Made by a program: the position numbers and the translations under genes
NCBI GenBank assembly: GCA_037833965.1
Contig: AP031356.1
Span: 4,920,501-4,984,500 of the forward strand
Reading direction: 5' to 3'
Length of the DNA: 64,000 bases
Source of the DNA: Marchantia polymorpha subsp. ruderalis
Lineage: Eukaryota > Streptophyta > Marchantiopsida > Marchantiales > Marchantiaceae
Part shown: positions 1-12,859 of the stretch, one piece after another
Numbering within the stretch: the first letter of the stretch is position 1
Layout of the letters: every line of letters starts with the position of its first letter
The notes under the pieces: generated by a model
What the model was told of the DNA's origin: nothing
Databases searched by the model: none
The model's input: only the letters and a program-made list of their open reading frames with translations

Positions 1-1270
1 TACTGTGATGATGCAAGTGCAGATATGATCGAGGGAGAGCAACTCAGTCTGTCAGATCGACCCCCGTCTCGTTGTCTCCGATGTTTGGCAGCAAGTCCGA
101 TAATAATGCCGGACAGACATGATAACAACTCCCCCCCATTTCCCCCCGAGCCAAGACTAGCGATGGAGATCCATGCAAGACCGTAATCCCCGAATCTGCA
201 TTTCGACCGTCGGATGGCCATCGGCCCGTCTGCCCCGAAGCTGAAGGTGCGTCGGAGTCTTGCCTCGGTCGTCGACTCGTTGCCTGTACATGAAGACCAG
301 AGCAGGTCAACTTGGCCAAGGCACGCGGACCCAGAGCAGACCGAAGGATTGGAGAGGCTGCAAGAGTGAGCCCAGAGGGCCAAAAGGCCAGGCCGCTGGC
401 GACCGCCGCACTCGGGACTCGGGACTCGCGGCGCGGAGCCGGATAGGAGAGAACCGCAAAAAGGCGGAGGACAGTCGGAGCGCTTGTCCTTTAGCTTCGA
501 GCATGTGCAGCCGAACGTGGAAGGAAGGCCGTGAACTGGAGGCTCGACGTTTCCCGTCCTTTCTATGGCTAGCGACCGAAGCCTTCCCGCCGGTCTCGGG
601 CGGGCATCACCGGTCACTTTCTAATCACGGCGAGGAGGGAGAGCAGTGCACTGACGGGACGCGTGAGTTGCCGACGTCTTGGGCGGACGGAGGGCGGCTC
701 CTGAGTGGCGCCCTGGGTTCTCAGTTCGTTCGTGCATCGTTCCGCTCGGCGCCTCTCGGGCAGCAGTGACGGGCCACTTGGCGCCGTCCGATTGCTCTGC
801 TAATCGTGTTCTCTGAACCCGCTTCCCACTAATTTGGAGCGGAGTCAGGGTGAAGTGATGGCCGAACTCCCAGCCGCGCAAGTCCGTCAGGTGCAGAACT
901 GGGTAATGAATGTCCGAGGGTGTCAGGTGATTTGCTGCGAGGTGGCCACTGACCATGGTGCTCATTGGACGCAGTTCGAGACTGGACTCGTCAAGGAACT
1001 AGGGTAGGATAAAGTCGCTACCCTATCCACGTAGAGTCTGAGGGTGAGCAAAGCATGGGCAAACTTTCCATCTGCAAGTTGGACATCCTTCACAGATCCG
1101 ACATAGATCCTCGAGGGGTTGAGTGTATTATTTATATTGTAGTCCACCACAGTAGTGAACCATGGTTGAATCTGAGCTTAAACGATAAAATAACATCTTC
1201 TCATCTGAGGAAAAGGTTTCAATATGAGTTGAATTTTATCCTGGTGAAAAATTCAATGATTATGTGAAAA
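1..1270. other. unassigned GC-richer segment
   Basis: The first kilobase is GC-richer than the following 2.5 kb and has several short overlapping open frames on both strands, the longest 169 codons. None shows a recognisable domain, and their amino-acid make-up (Arg, Ser and Pro rich) is what GC-rich non-coding DNA gives in any frame. It could be an untranslated exon or promoter of a gene lying to the left. I cannot assign a product. Confidence 0.3.
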
Positions 1271-3780
1271 TTACATATGCAATACAATGCTACAGAAAAA
1301 CCTCTTCATAATCACAGTTTGTCCGGAGCCAGTTCTGTCCGCACTTTTCTGTACTTCTATCTTGTTATAATGAGGAAAAAAATCGATGCTTTGAACTTAG
1401 AAACTGGAAAACTGTGAAGACAAACACTATAAATCTTCGGAATATTCTCCACCCCACCGATTATAAGCATTCGTACTAGATATTATAAAATTTCATAAGT
1501 ATTGACGTAATAACCTGTAATTTTTTGAATGACACAGTGTTTATGTTTTAAGAAAAACATCGTAAATATAAATATTGAAAAATCTCTAGAAATAATTCCT
1601 TAGTTTTAATCAAAATATGACGATCTATGATTGTAAGAATATGAATACCTCATCAACTAATATTATAGATAGGAAAAGCAAAAACCATGCAAAGGATTCA
1701 AAGCCACCGTCAACATAAATTCACACTCAAAGCCAAAGTAAGCGCGGTTGAAGATATGGTTATTAGTTCTCTTACTCATGAAGTTTTTTGAGGAGATCGT
1801 CAGTCATCTTCGTGGTGAGTAAGTGTGGTGGCAATATTTCCAAGAAAAGCAATATGTAGAATGATCATTTATATGTTCCCCTAACATTGGAGTCATATAT
1901 ATGTATTTATTTATTTATTTATTTATATTTATATAAACACACACGAGGTTTTTGAGATGGAGTAGGTTTTAAATTCAAGCTAAAAGACGAAGGGGGTGAT
2001 ATTTTCATTTTTGAATCCAGCCTATCTTTGTACTTCCTCGGCTTTCAATCTAATTGAACTAGATTTAGCACAACCCCATGAGGTTTGAAATATTAGCTAA
2101 CCCTGAATTAGAGACCTGGAATGTCTCACTCTTGTAACCATTTCTTCTCTAATAATCTTCAATATACAAGCATGATGATCAAAGTGATAAAAAAATTAAA
2201 TAAATGTCTCATGTTACCTGCAAGCCGTCAAAATGATAAGTGAATAAAACCTTGTAGATTATACATCTTCCTTTTATGATTATGTAACAAAGTCATACAG
2301 TTGTGTAATGGAGATAGCTGAAAAAAAATATGCCTTGCATTATGGCACCCTGGTCTATGATTCCACGAATATCAACTAGGTGAAGATGAGATCTCATTAA
2401 CAATACAGTCAGCAGTAGATATCGATACATATGTTGTAAACCTGAAGGTTGTTTCAAGAAGTATGCAAAAAGTGAAAGTCTCATAAAGTACATACATATT
2501 TTTTAATTTCTATAAGCAATGTAATATGATGTCTTCTAGCCGTAAGGTACTAATGATAACGAGATGTGGGTGATGTATGGATTGAGGAGGCTAGTATATA
2601 TCGATTGATTGTTGTATGTATTATATTTATTAAATTGCAGCAAGTAATCATGCTTATGCAATCTTCAAGAAAATAATTTAAATAATTTATTAAAATTTAC
2701 AAATATATTAAAAAAATTGAACACGAAAATTTCATGTCTACTGAAAAAACATTCATATAATCTACAAAAAAATACAATTAAAAACAATCAATCTTGCTAG
2801 ATTTTACATCATGACATGCTAGCACTGAATCTCTAAGTGTACTTATTATTCAATGTTCAAAGCAACAGATTCCATCATATAATAAAATTGTAAACTAAGT
2901 AATATGAAATTTTTTCAGATAGATAAAAATTTATTATCATAAAGTATACACACATATATTGAATAATTTAAAATAAAACAAATCTGGCTAAAACACCAAA
3001 TTTTTGAAAATTGAATATAAAAAATTATAATTATAATTTTCAGTATTATACTATACAGAAATTTCTAGCTTTAATCTATAGCAATTTTTCTATCAAAAAA
3101 ATTTCCATTCAATTTTAAAATTCATCTAATATTGGATTTGTGTAAGAAACCTTTAGTAGGTTTATTATAAATCTTCTAAAAATTTTAACAACATTTTGAG
3201 CACAATAATAAATAATTCATGATAATAAAAAAATGAAGATTTATTTTTATTCCATGATAATTTGTTGTACACTTTGGTATTTATGATAAAGATTAGGGTC
3301 ATGCGCAATGTTTTGCAGGCTCCCAGGCAGCATTTTCTACAACTTTTTTTTCTAGAGAAGAAGTCTACTTTGTGGAAGAATGTGGGTTTTAGAAAGTGAG
3401 AGTGAAAAAAACCCGATGTGCTTTAAAGAAAAGCGAGAGCCAATTAAATCGGGGAATCAACATACACTTCTAAAGCGATAGGAGGGCTTAAAAAATGCAT
3501 CGCATTATTAAAGCAAATGAAAAGTGCACACCCAAAACTTTAACATGGATGGATTTCAGTAATCCAAATCCCCCACAGAAACGGAGCATCAAGTGCGTAC
3601 TTACTTACTCCCGGTGGACGCATCGGGTGCCATAATGAAAGTGAGCAGGCAAGGCCCTTCGATATCGTGTCGTGGACCTGCTACCACTGAACAGCGTAAA
3701 CTTTATTTAGACGAGGGACTAAAGCAAGAATGGGCCACGAAGGGTCGCGACAGCGCATGCGATAAATTGATTTATTCGGG
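1271..3780. other. AT-rich intergenic DNA
   Basis: This is strongly AT-rich with short TTTA runs (about 1,900-1,930) and no open frame of convincing length. I see no LTR, terminal inverted repeat or coding remnant that I can name. It separates the GC-richer left edge from the antiporter gene. Confidence 0.5.
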
Positions 3781-3925
3781 CCATGGGTGAGCTAGCGGAA
3801 GAACTGTGGCTGCTGCGGCGGATGGGGCTCATTGTCATTGTCCGTGTCCGTGGCGCTGGCGCAGTCGGAGTCGGCTCGGGGACAGTGCAGTCGAATCGGC
3901 GGATGCCGCTGGGACCTGCTCTGCT

Positions 3926-3933
3926 CTATATTT
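3926..3933 (+). promoter_or_regulatory. candidate TATA box of the KEA-type gene
   Basis: CTATATTT lies in a GC-rich surround about 430 bp upstream of the proposed ATG at 4360. Position and context fit a plant TATA box that would give a long GA- and CGA-rich 5' leader. There is no transcript evidence here. Confidence 0.3.
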
Positions 3934-4359
3934 CATGCTCGACAGCGGAATCGGAGCTTTTGGTTGTAGGCCCTGCCGCTGCTCCGTACTGCTGCACATG
4001 GAGCCGGAGGGCGGATCGTAGGCAGCAGATCAGATCGACGAGTGCTTCCGATATCGGCGACGACGACGACGACGAGCGCTAGATTGCTCGTCCGCTCGCT
4101 CGCTCGCCTTCTCTTCCTCGACGACGACGATAGCCGCGCGCGCGAGCGAGCTTTGGTGCGATGGAGACCGGTGGGCCGTAGGAGGCTGTGTTTCTCTTCT
4201 CTCGAGCTGAAGCGGAGGCTGGTGGAGGAGGAGGAGGAGGAGAAGAAGAAGAAGGTTGTGGTGGTGCGAGTGGTTCTCATTTGGCAATTGGGCGAGGAGG
4301 AGGAGGATTTAGGAGGAGGAGGAGGAGGGGAGGAGAAGCTTGAACAGGGTGCGCCGTAC

Positions 4360-7300
4360 ATGGAGGTGGGAGCTGCCGATGGGTCGGCTTCTTCTGCTTC
4401 ATCATCATCTTCTTCTTCTTCGTCGTCTTCGTCTTCGGCTTCGTCTTCGTCTTCGGCTTCGTCTTCGTTTGCTTCTTTTGTCACGTCCTGCCCGGAATTG
4501 TGTTCTGTAATGCAGAAATCGAAATGCTCTGGCTCCGCATCCTCCTGCTCCTCGTCCCGCGGGTGGAAGTATGTGTCGCTGGGACTTGTTCTTCTTTCGT
4601 GCTCCTCGTTGCTGGTCGCGACTTCTCATCGGCACGAGTCCGGATTTCGAGTTGCGTCGTCTTTGGATACCTCGTTTGCCTCTCTTGCCAACCTCTGGTC
4701 TGTCTTGTGGCGCTCTGAAAGTGAGATTCCTGTGAGAATTCTCGATCGAAGGCAACTGGGCCAAGTGGAGGACGGTAGTGCGGCGTCGATCAACAATGTG
4801 GGGCATGGGGCTGGTGGAGAGAAGGAATTCGATGTGGGTTTCGACAAGGGTGAGTCCAAGGTGACCTCTGAGAGTGCGGAATATGAGAGTGTAACGTCGA
4901 TCCGGAATGTAGGCGATGGCGACCACGCTCGGGGGATGAGCGCTGGAGATGGTGGTATTGAGAAGGAGAGAGTTGAGGGGGCAGATGGAGCCGAGCACAA
5001 TAGGTCCAGTGAAACCGACCTCAAGGCCGTCGAGCACACGGCAACCACGGGAGTGGAGAAGCTCCTGAATAGACTGGAGGAGGATGTAGTTCAGGATGAA
5101 GATGGGCGATTCAACAAGACAATATCCGCCCAAGAAGGTGTACTCGAAACTGTTGCTCGAGTGGGTGGACACTCGTTTGATGAAGAGGATGAGTCCAACG
5201 AGTCTGGCTCCGATACCTCGACACTGGAAAGCGAACAGGACAAAGGGTTGGAATCGGTCAAAGTTCAAAATACTGCTCAGGAAGATGTGGGGAACTTTAC
5301 GGACACGAGGGCGAAAGATCTTGCTGGAACTGAGTCGACTTGGCTGGACATGTTCACGCGAGAGTCGGAACAGCCTCGCAATGTGGAAGCACCACCGGAG
5401 GCAAAAAACGCCTCGGTTACACAACAGCAGAAGAAAAATGCCACTCGGATCAGGCCTTTTGAAGAGAATGCAGGGTATCACCAAGTAGAGGATGTGCCCA
5501 GGTTAATAGATCGGGAAGATAACGAGTACGTGATCAGCAATCCAGGGAAAAACCGGATGAAGCTTCAAGAAGATCTCACGTTGATCTCCGACATCATTGT
5601 AGTCATCGTTGCCGCTGCTTTTGGAGGAACGATTTGTGGCTTGCTGGGGCAACCTGTCATACTCGGCTACCTGGCCGCTGGAATGGTTGTTGGACCAGGT
5701 GGCCTTCACCTTGTTCACGAACTGGTGCAGGTTAGTGCTGCCATTTTGTTTCTAATCTGGAAACGCTGCATCTCGTGGTCAAGCCAGCCAGTCACTCCAG
5801 CCATTTTGCTTCGAAGCGATGGCAGTAGCCGTCTGTGTGCCTTGCAAGTCTACATCGTTGTTGTGGAGAGTGAATTAGATGCAGGCTGTTTGCCGAAAAC
5901 AGCGAAAACACAATTCATATTTTAATCTGTATTGTTCAATTGCTGTTAATTTCAGGTCGAGACTTTGGCTCAGTTCGGGGTCGTCTTTTTACTCTTTGTT
6001 TTGGGAGTGGAGTTCAATCCCGGCAAGATGCAGGGCGTGCACGGTGTGGCGCTGGGAGGTGGGTGCCTCCAGATCGGCGCTGCAATGCTCTTAGGAGGGC
6101 TACTAGGCTCGTCAGTACCTCAAGGTGTTTTCATCGGTGAGTACGCGTCTTTCCATGGTCCTAGAATGGGCCGATGAAGCCATCCAGTGCTGTTCGTTCT
6201 GCTAGGCCCCAGAACTCTCGGCAGGGTCGTGCACGTTTGCCTCCGTCAGGAAATTGAGGTGTTTGTACTGTTGTAAATCAGAATCGAGTGTTTGCTTAGC
6301 TTGACTGGTATTTGTATTTGAGGTGCAGATGATGTGGTGTGCATCATATGCATGCAGGGGCGTTTCTGTCCATGTCCTCGACCGCAGTCGTTGTCAAGTG
6401 CTTGATGGACTCTAAGATGGGAAGCACAGAACATGGGCAGGTGTGTAAATTCTACTTACTTGATTTATATTTGTCTTCTAGGAATTTTTTTATTTCGGAC
6501 CATCTCGACCGTCCGACCTTCATAATTAGGTCACTGTCACTCGTCAGTTGTCATTGGAGGCGATAATTTTCAGAGAACGATTTTTAAGTTATTGCCGTGC
6601 AATCACGTGGACTTTGCTCACAACTAGTGGTCCCAAATATTACTGTTTCCCTGCAGATCATGCTGGGAACTCTGATCCTTCAAGATTGTGCTCTCGGACT
6701 TCTTCTGGCGATTATGCCGGCTCTTGCTGCCAAAGGCAGTGGTATAATCACTTTCGCTGTTGCTCTTTCAAGAGAGGGAATGTTGCTGCTGGCGTTCTGT
6801 GCTGGCGCATGGGTCGTTGCAAAATACTTCATTCCTCGCTTTTTGCGGTCTCTTGTGCAGCTAACGAAGTTCAATACAGAACTTTATCTCATAGGGGTTA
6901 TCGGAGTCTGTCTTCTTCTAGCACTGATAAGCCAGAGCTTGGGCCTCAGTCTAGAAGTGGGAGCGTTCGTCGGAGGACTGGTTTTATCAGGTCCTCTCTC
7001 TGCTTTTCTGAAAGTAGTGAATTTCATTTATACGATTTTTGTATCTTATCAACTTCTGCTGTCAGTTATTTCGTTGAGCAACAGATGGCTACCGAACTGA
7101 CAAATCCAGATCTTCTTGCTGTTGCAGGAGGAATACATACTGAGAGAACCCTACATCAGGTCGAGCCGATCCGGAACATATTTGCTGCTCTATTCTTAGC
7201 ATCCATCGGGATGGTCATGCATCCGATCTTTTTGTGGCAACATAAAGATATTCTTCTTGCGTCTCTGGCCGTTGTCTTCTTCGGAAAAACTTGTCTATTC

Positions 7301-8108
7301 GCCGGCGTGGTATGTTGGCCTTGCTGACTCTGTAGTTGAAGAAAATAACATTCACAAGTATGTAAAGAGTCTGACAAAACGCGTCCTCGACTTTGTTTTG
7401 AGGGTCAAATGCTCGAAACTAGCAATATTCTTTCATTGCTTCAGTGTCTTTCCGAAGCGTGAGGCAGTAGTTTTCCGTGACGTTCGTTGGTTATATAGGT
7501 GCTGATGCTTCTTTTGATTGCAGGTTCGAGTTTTTGGATATGGTGGGAAGACCTCCTTGAGTGTAGGCATTGCTTTGGCACAAATCGGAGAGTTTGCGTT
7601 CATCCTCTTGAGCCGAGCTCAAGGCTTGGGTTTGGTTTCCAAGAAGCTATATCTGTTGCTAATGGGTACGAGTGCTCTTAGTTTAGTCCTCACGCCGTTC
7701 GCCTTCAAGATTGTGATTCGATTGATGTCAGCTGGACAACCAGCCTTCCGCAAAGGAGCGTTAAAACCTGCACACAGCTTCGGTGTTCAGAGTTTGCAAG
7801 TTAATAAAGGGCATGTAGACCCCCCAGTGAGAGGGCAGGATATTGCTGAACCTCCCTTCTGGTCATTGACGAGTCCGAGTAGTGCTATTACTGAGATCAA
7901 GACCAAGGACAGTGATGAGCCTTTGCGCATTTTCAGCGAACCGGAACAGCTGGTGGAAATACGGGATATGGAGGATGGTCGGGGAGACTATACTTCATCA
8001 CCTGCGGGACTGGTGCTGCGGAGACCGTTACACCACGTCGTCAATGGGAAGTGGACCGAATGGAAGAAGGAATTAGAAGAACATGAAGTAGATGACCATA
8101 GGAGATAG
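4360..8108 (+). CDS. K+ efflux antiporter, KEA4/5/6 type (CPA2 family)
   Basis: Six exons can be joined with intact GT-AG borders and phases: 4360-5730, 5956-6136, 6358-6440, 6657-6990, 7128-7309 and 7524-8108, giving about 911 aa. The start is the first in-frame ATG. The frame stays open upstream to 4042 but only through a GTG. The N-terminus has a Ser tract from TCT/TCG repeats, a hydrophobic signal-like segment (YVSLGLVLLSCSSLLVA) and a long acidic, low-complexity lumenal-type region. From about residue 410 the Na+/H+ exchanger fold begins: GQPVILGYLAAGMVVGPGG, then AQFGVVFLLFVLGVEF, SMSSTAVVVK, LQDCALGLLLA, QVEPIRNIFAALF and AQIGEFAFILLSRA. These motifs match plant KEA4-6, which exchange K+ for H+ in endomembranes. 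There is no C-terminal nucleotide-binding KTN domain, as expected for that clade and unlike KEA1-3. The tail is short and charged. Family identity is firm. The exact membrane and ion preference are inferred. Confidence 0.9.
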
Positions 8109-10216
8109 GGATATTATTTTTTCGGTGTACTTTCTATCGTAGTCATCTAGCTCCACATTATTATGCTTAGCAATCCTGACAAAATGGTGTTATTCACGCA
8201 CCCCGGGACAGCTAGAGATTACTCAAAGGGGCACTTCAATTTTGAAATGTACATGATCCTTGAAATGTGAATATTAGACAGAAGGGTAACAGAGCCACTT
8301 AATTCACAACTTCATTGTTCGAGTTGCAACAATTTTGTACCGAATGTAAGCGGAGTACGTCCTGTTCTACTATGACCACTATGACTACAGTTTGTACTTT
8401 GAATGTGCTCTTGACTATCTAACATACGATTTTCCAATCGGTACCTACCAAGTTTCTGTTATCCTGTTTCCTCATTTCTCATTCCGCTTGTGTCCACAAA
8501 GACATGCGCCAGGAAGATCTCGATGAGCTTCGTTCTTCGAGAATAGAATCTGATCTATACGTGGATAACATCGTCATGCAGAATGCGGCTCACGGGTCCA
8601 ATGTTGCGCGGAAATGGAAAGAGTGAAGTGTTTTAAATCCAGAGAAGTATAAGTATCGGGATGGGAAAGTGAGTTTCTCGGTTTCGTTTTGATATAGCCT
8701 GATTTAATCAACAGAGGTTTTTATACCGTAGTCCTTTGTTGCGTCTAACTCGACCAGGAACGGGATTCGTTTGGGGATAACTGATGAAAATTTAGCTAGT
8801 CGATGTAAATTGAGCACCAAAGCTGCGCCCGGGAGAAAATTAAGTGTGGCAACTCTTTCTCCTTCTCCAGTATTATCTAAGCGGTCGAAGCCGTCGGCCA
8901 GTGATTAAATTTTTTATCTGGGACTTGAATGTAGTTCCGAGTTATTAGCGGGTCCACACGAGGGGCAATAGCCCTCTCGTTTCCTGAACCTAAAATTGTG
9001 GGCGAAGATTTTCTTGGCCTTATGGGCCTTTGGTTTGTATTTCTCTGGAATACTTAGCCATCGATCGGTCTTTTAGTCCTCGCCACTTCTTTTGCCAAAA
9101 TCCCCTCGTTAAAACTGTGTGGGTAGTAATTTTTTGTTCATTACTATCCTATGCAAAGATTACTCCGTCGCACAGTATGTTTATTCGTAGAATTAAACCA
9201 CTATAAGCAAGGCAGGCTGTTATCTGATTGCATCCTGACTGAAGACTGTTACGAACAACATTATCTTTCAGCACCAAAGCATGACGCGTAGATAACAAAT
9301 TTGTAATCGTCATTTTGAAGATGGTCAACCGTGAGAGGTCATCTGTACAGCTCAGTTATGGCGCAATTCACGATTGCCTTCGTCATTCCCTAAATAGCCA
9401 TGTAGTAAATACTAGGGTAGACATCCAGTTGAGTCCATACCGGATTCAACAACGGAAGACGGCACAAGATTGTGGCCGTTATAATGAATCTTGGTTATAA
9501 TATAAATGCCTTCCAATGGGAGGAGATCCAATACACAATACCACTGCTCAAAAATTCGAAATCCATATCCAATGTCAAAAACATAAGTATAGAAATCCTG
9601 AAATACTGTAAATATCCTAGCCAGAAGATTTATTCAGTCATTCATTATTCAAGTTTAATACATCTGATTTACTAAATGAAATTTTTTAAGCAAGACTCTA
9701 GTTCAATCATGTGATCTTTTGGCTACGCTGTCCATGTATGCTTCACTGCACACAATCGTTTGGTTCGTTTGTTAATTTTGATAAATATTCTTTGCATATA
9801 ATTGTGCTCGGTAAAAATTTGAAATATGATTTTCATCTAGATCTAACTGCAAATACCACCTACCTTAAGTTTTATCAAAAAGTCATAACTCACATTGTTA
9901 TTATATGCATGGAGATTCCACAATTATTATTGTATCATGGTAGAAAAAATCTCACTTTGTATAGAGTGAGATAATGCATTATTGAACTCATATTCAATAC
10001 ATAAATATAGTGATACGATACACATGTGTTCAGTTAATACCATATTAGTAATCCTTTTAACTAACGTAGCAGTCATGTCATAAATCTAGATTTAATATGT
10101 ATGTATTCTTATACCCCTCTCTCAACAAATTTCTTTAGTGGAGATTTGTTGTATAGAGAGACTACAAAATATCATCTTTTTCAATAATCTAATCTCATCA
10201 AATTTATAAAGTAATT
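8109..10216. other. antiporter 3' region and AT-rich spacer
   Basis: The first few hundred bases are probably the 3' UTR of the antiporter. From about 9,500 the sequence turns AT-rich and grades into transposon debris. Short frames near 9,315-9,974 show no domain. I see nothing else I can support. Confidence 0.4.
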
Positions 10217-12220
10217 TTAACAAGTTATTGGATTCCGTAGTCTATAAATTTTCACATCATTAGCATATTTATAAAAATGGCATTTTTTGGACAGAATATC
10301 CATTTTGATCTTATTTTTCTTAAATATAAGATAATAAATTGTACAACCAAAAATTCTCAAACAATTATGATCATCCATCCGTTTTTGAATCAGTTCAAAT
10401 AGTGTAAAAAACTTGATTGCATTAGAAGTGCATATCAAATATAATATCTTATTGACAGCTTGAGCCAAAATTCATCTGGTAAACGAGATTGTCTCAACAT
10501 TTTGCACAATTTTTCCAACACTTTTAGATTGAAACTCTCAAATATTGAGGTTTGATTGTGAAGTATAAACTTGTTGAGAGAACAAGTAATCTCCTTTTGT
10601 TTGTAGTAATAACAACATCTTTTATAAATATTTAATTTATTATGTAAATATCTCACCGTATGTCCAATTTTTGTCTAAACTTGAACATAATAATATAATA
10701 ATAAATTAATAATTATAATTAATTTATAATTATTTACATATAAATTTATTATTATTATTATGTAAATATCTCACCGTATGTCCAATTTTTTTCTAAACTT
10801 GAACTTTTCAAATTTGAAGAGTTCTTGATTTTTGTATGAAAATGTAAATCAACATTTTCCTTAAGTAATCATCAATAAAAGATCTATCTTTTTCAAAGAA
10901 TGAGACTTTTGAAACGTATCTTCATATATCATTATGTACATTGGAATTTTGGTTCTAACACAATAAACTTGCTTATGATGTTTGACCATAACACAATGTT
11001 CACAAAACTCTAAATCAACTTTGACTATGCCATTAATAAACTCCTATCAACAAGTAGTGTCATGTATCTATTGTTTATGTACTAGCCAAGAACGCTATAC
11101 ATCATCAATTCAAACTCAAAATATAACAAAGTTGACTTTATCACAAATATTAATGCACTCTAGCATGTACACATTTCTTTGTTTGTGATCCATAAAATAA
11201 TTTTACCTCCTATTTTCATTTCATTTCATCCTAGAGTTTCACTCAATATTTTGAATCTAGCCTTCAAAAAGAAATGAAATTTTTTTCTCAAGTATAAATT
11301 CATCTTGACTTAATGTACGTTAGAATCTTTCAAACATTTGAAACCTTAACCAATAATGCAATATCTTCAATACTACAAGATGTATCATTTTTCATAACTG
11401 AACCACTTAATATTAAAGTAGTAATAAAAAATTCTCTAATGTTACAAATATGAAAAAGAAGTATTGTCTATTATTTATAAATTATCAACATTTCTTGACT
11501 AGTTGTAGAATACATATCTCTAGCATCATCAATGATTTTTTAGTAAGTTACACTTCTTAATATCAAACTCTTGAATCACATTGATTAAAGTAAAATCAAC
11601 ATATTTGATCTTCATTCGAGAGTGCTTTTTGACGTGTCCACTCTTGTCACAAGTCTAACAAATATTCATTTTACTTTCTAAAAATTTGATCATATACTTG
11701 GATCTATCATTAGATCCAAAACGCTTGTCATCTTCTTTATTATGTGAATATGACAGACCTCAAATCACATTAAGTATCTTATAAAAAAATCACACCATCA
11801 TTTTTTATGTAAATCATCAATCAACACACTTGATAGTGATTGATTGTAGTCAAATAATAAACTCAAAAAAATGAAAAAAAAAAATTCTTTTATCAATTAT
11901 TTTTTTTTCAGGATTCAAAAACAATGACAAGATCACCAAATGCATACATTTGATCTTGGATCTTTATGTCAGAGACTTTCATCTTGAGATTCATCAGCCT
12001 CAAGATGCATACAACATGTTTAACAATTGTGTGCAATGAAACTGTCATTCAAGAATCTTAAACAACAATGTAATTTTGTCACATTCATCCACTTGCTTCA
12101 TAGTTTAATATTATAAATGCAATATTACGATACTCATAGCTTGCATTTTGAGCTCAATGAAGTCGTCGTTATTAGATGTGGACAATTTTGGCCTCAACAT
12201 CTTGCATAAATCCATATTTT
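10217..12220 (-). mobile_element. decayed Ty1/copia retrotransposon, gag to integrase
   Basis: Reverse-strand reading shows a copia polyprotein in pieces. Around 10,217-10,468 the integrase end reads AVNKILYLICTSNAIKF and then HNCLRIFGCTIYYLIFKK, matching the conserved 'Y.IN..P.....LRVFG' block. At 10,435-10,656 comes the preceding 'FWLK' segment. Near 11,630-11,685 there is a damaged gag zinc knuckle (CDKSGHVKK) with a stop inside it. Near 11,950-12,200 gag-like residues occur. Stops and shifts are frequent, so it is dead. A ~50-bp direct repeat (about 10,637 and 10,758) breaks the integrase core. The gag end is cut at 12,220 by the next LTR element, and AT-rich DNA after 15,225 may hold the rest. 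Confidence 0.8.
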
Positions 12221-12473
12221 TGTTAAAGTTAACTCTGGTTAAGGAGTTAATTGAGGTTAATCGCATATGTAGCTATTTATAGCATAAAATGGTTGACTAC
12301 CTTGAGTATATATACCCTAAGGGTGGTAAAATATTTCTCACTTTAAGCAGTATACTCTCCGTGTTCCTATTGTATTCCTCCGTGGATGTAGACCTTGAGG
12401 ATGAAGCATGTTTTACGTGTGTCTATTGTGTTTATCGTGTTGTTGGTTTGCTCAGTTGATATTTACCGTAAGA
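12221..12473 (+). repeat. 5' LTR of the small LTR element
   Basis: It begins TGTTAAAGTTAACTCTGG, contains TATATACCC and ends ACCGTAAGA, two bases before the primer-binding site. It aligns with the 3' LTR at 14,993-15,225 with many substitutions and one length difference. The element is therefore old or was assembled from divergent copies. Confidence 0.75.
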
Positions 12474-12599
12474 ATTGGTATCAGAGCGGTTCCGGTTTGG
12501 TGTCTGTGTATCTATTGTGTTTATCGTGTTGTTGGTTTGCTCAGTTGATATTTACTGTAAGAATTGATATCAGAGTAGTTCCGGTTTGGTGTCTATGTC
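12422..12599 (+). repeat. 89-bp direct duplication spanning LTR end and primer-binding site
   Basis: The segment starting TCTATTGTGTTTATCG recurs with an 89-bp period. The first copy carries the intact TGGTATCAGAGC. The second carries a mutated TGATATCAGAGT. Both are followed by GGTTCCGGTTTGG or a close variant. Confidence 0.85.
12476..12487 (+). other. primer-binding site (tRNA-iMet type)
   Basis: TGGTATCAGAGC lies 2 bp after the 5' LTR. It is the standard plant LTR-retrotransposon site complementary to the 3' end of initiator methionine tRNA. Confidence 0.8.
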
Positions 12600-12859
12600 A
12601 CAGTGTTTTTGTGACGGTTTTCTAACAAGTGACGTTCTTTATGTGACAATATTTGACGGTTTTCTGCAAAGTGTAGGGTTTTCACTGCAGACTGAGCTTT
12701 TTCTTGTCGTTGACAGGTTCCTTGACGATCAAGGAGAGAGTGTTCGATTCGAGCTCGTCTGTGTAGGTTAGAGAGCTGACTGAGAATCTTTAACATGAGT
12801 TAAGGGTGAGATCGTTAAGTTACCTCTGTATGTTATTACTCCATTTTGTTATGGGAATA

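Noticed and set aside
4405..5484. 359-codon frame antisense to exon 1 of the antiporter
   Set aside because: It is a shadow of the sense gene. Its Arg-rich start is the reverse reading of the Ser repeat, and it has no domain.
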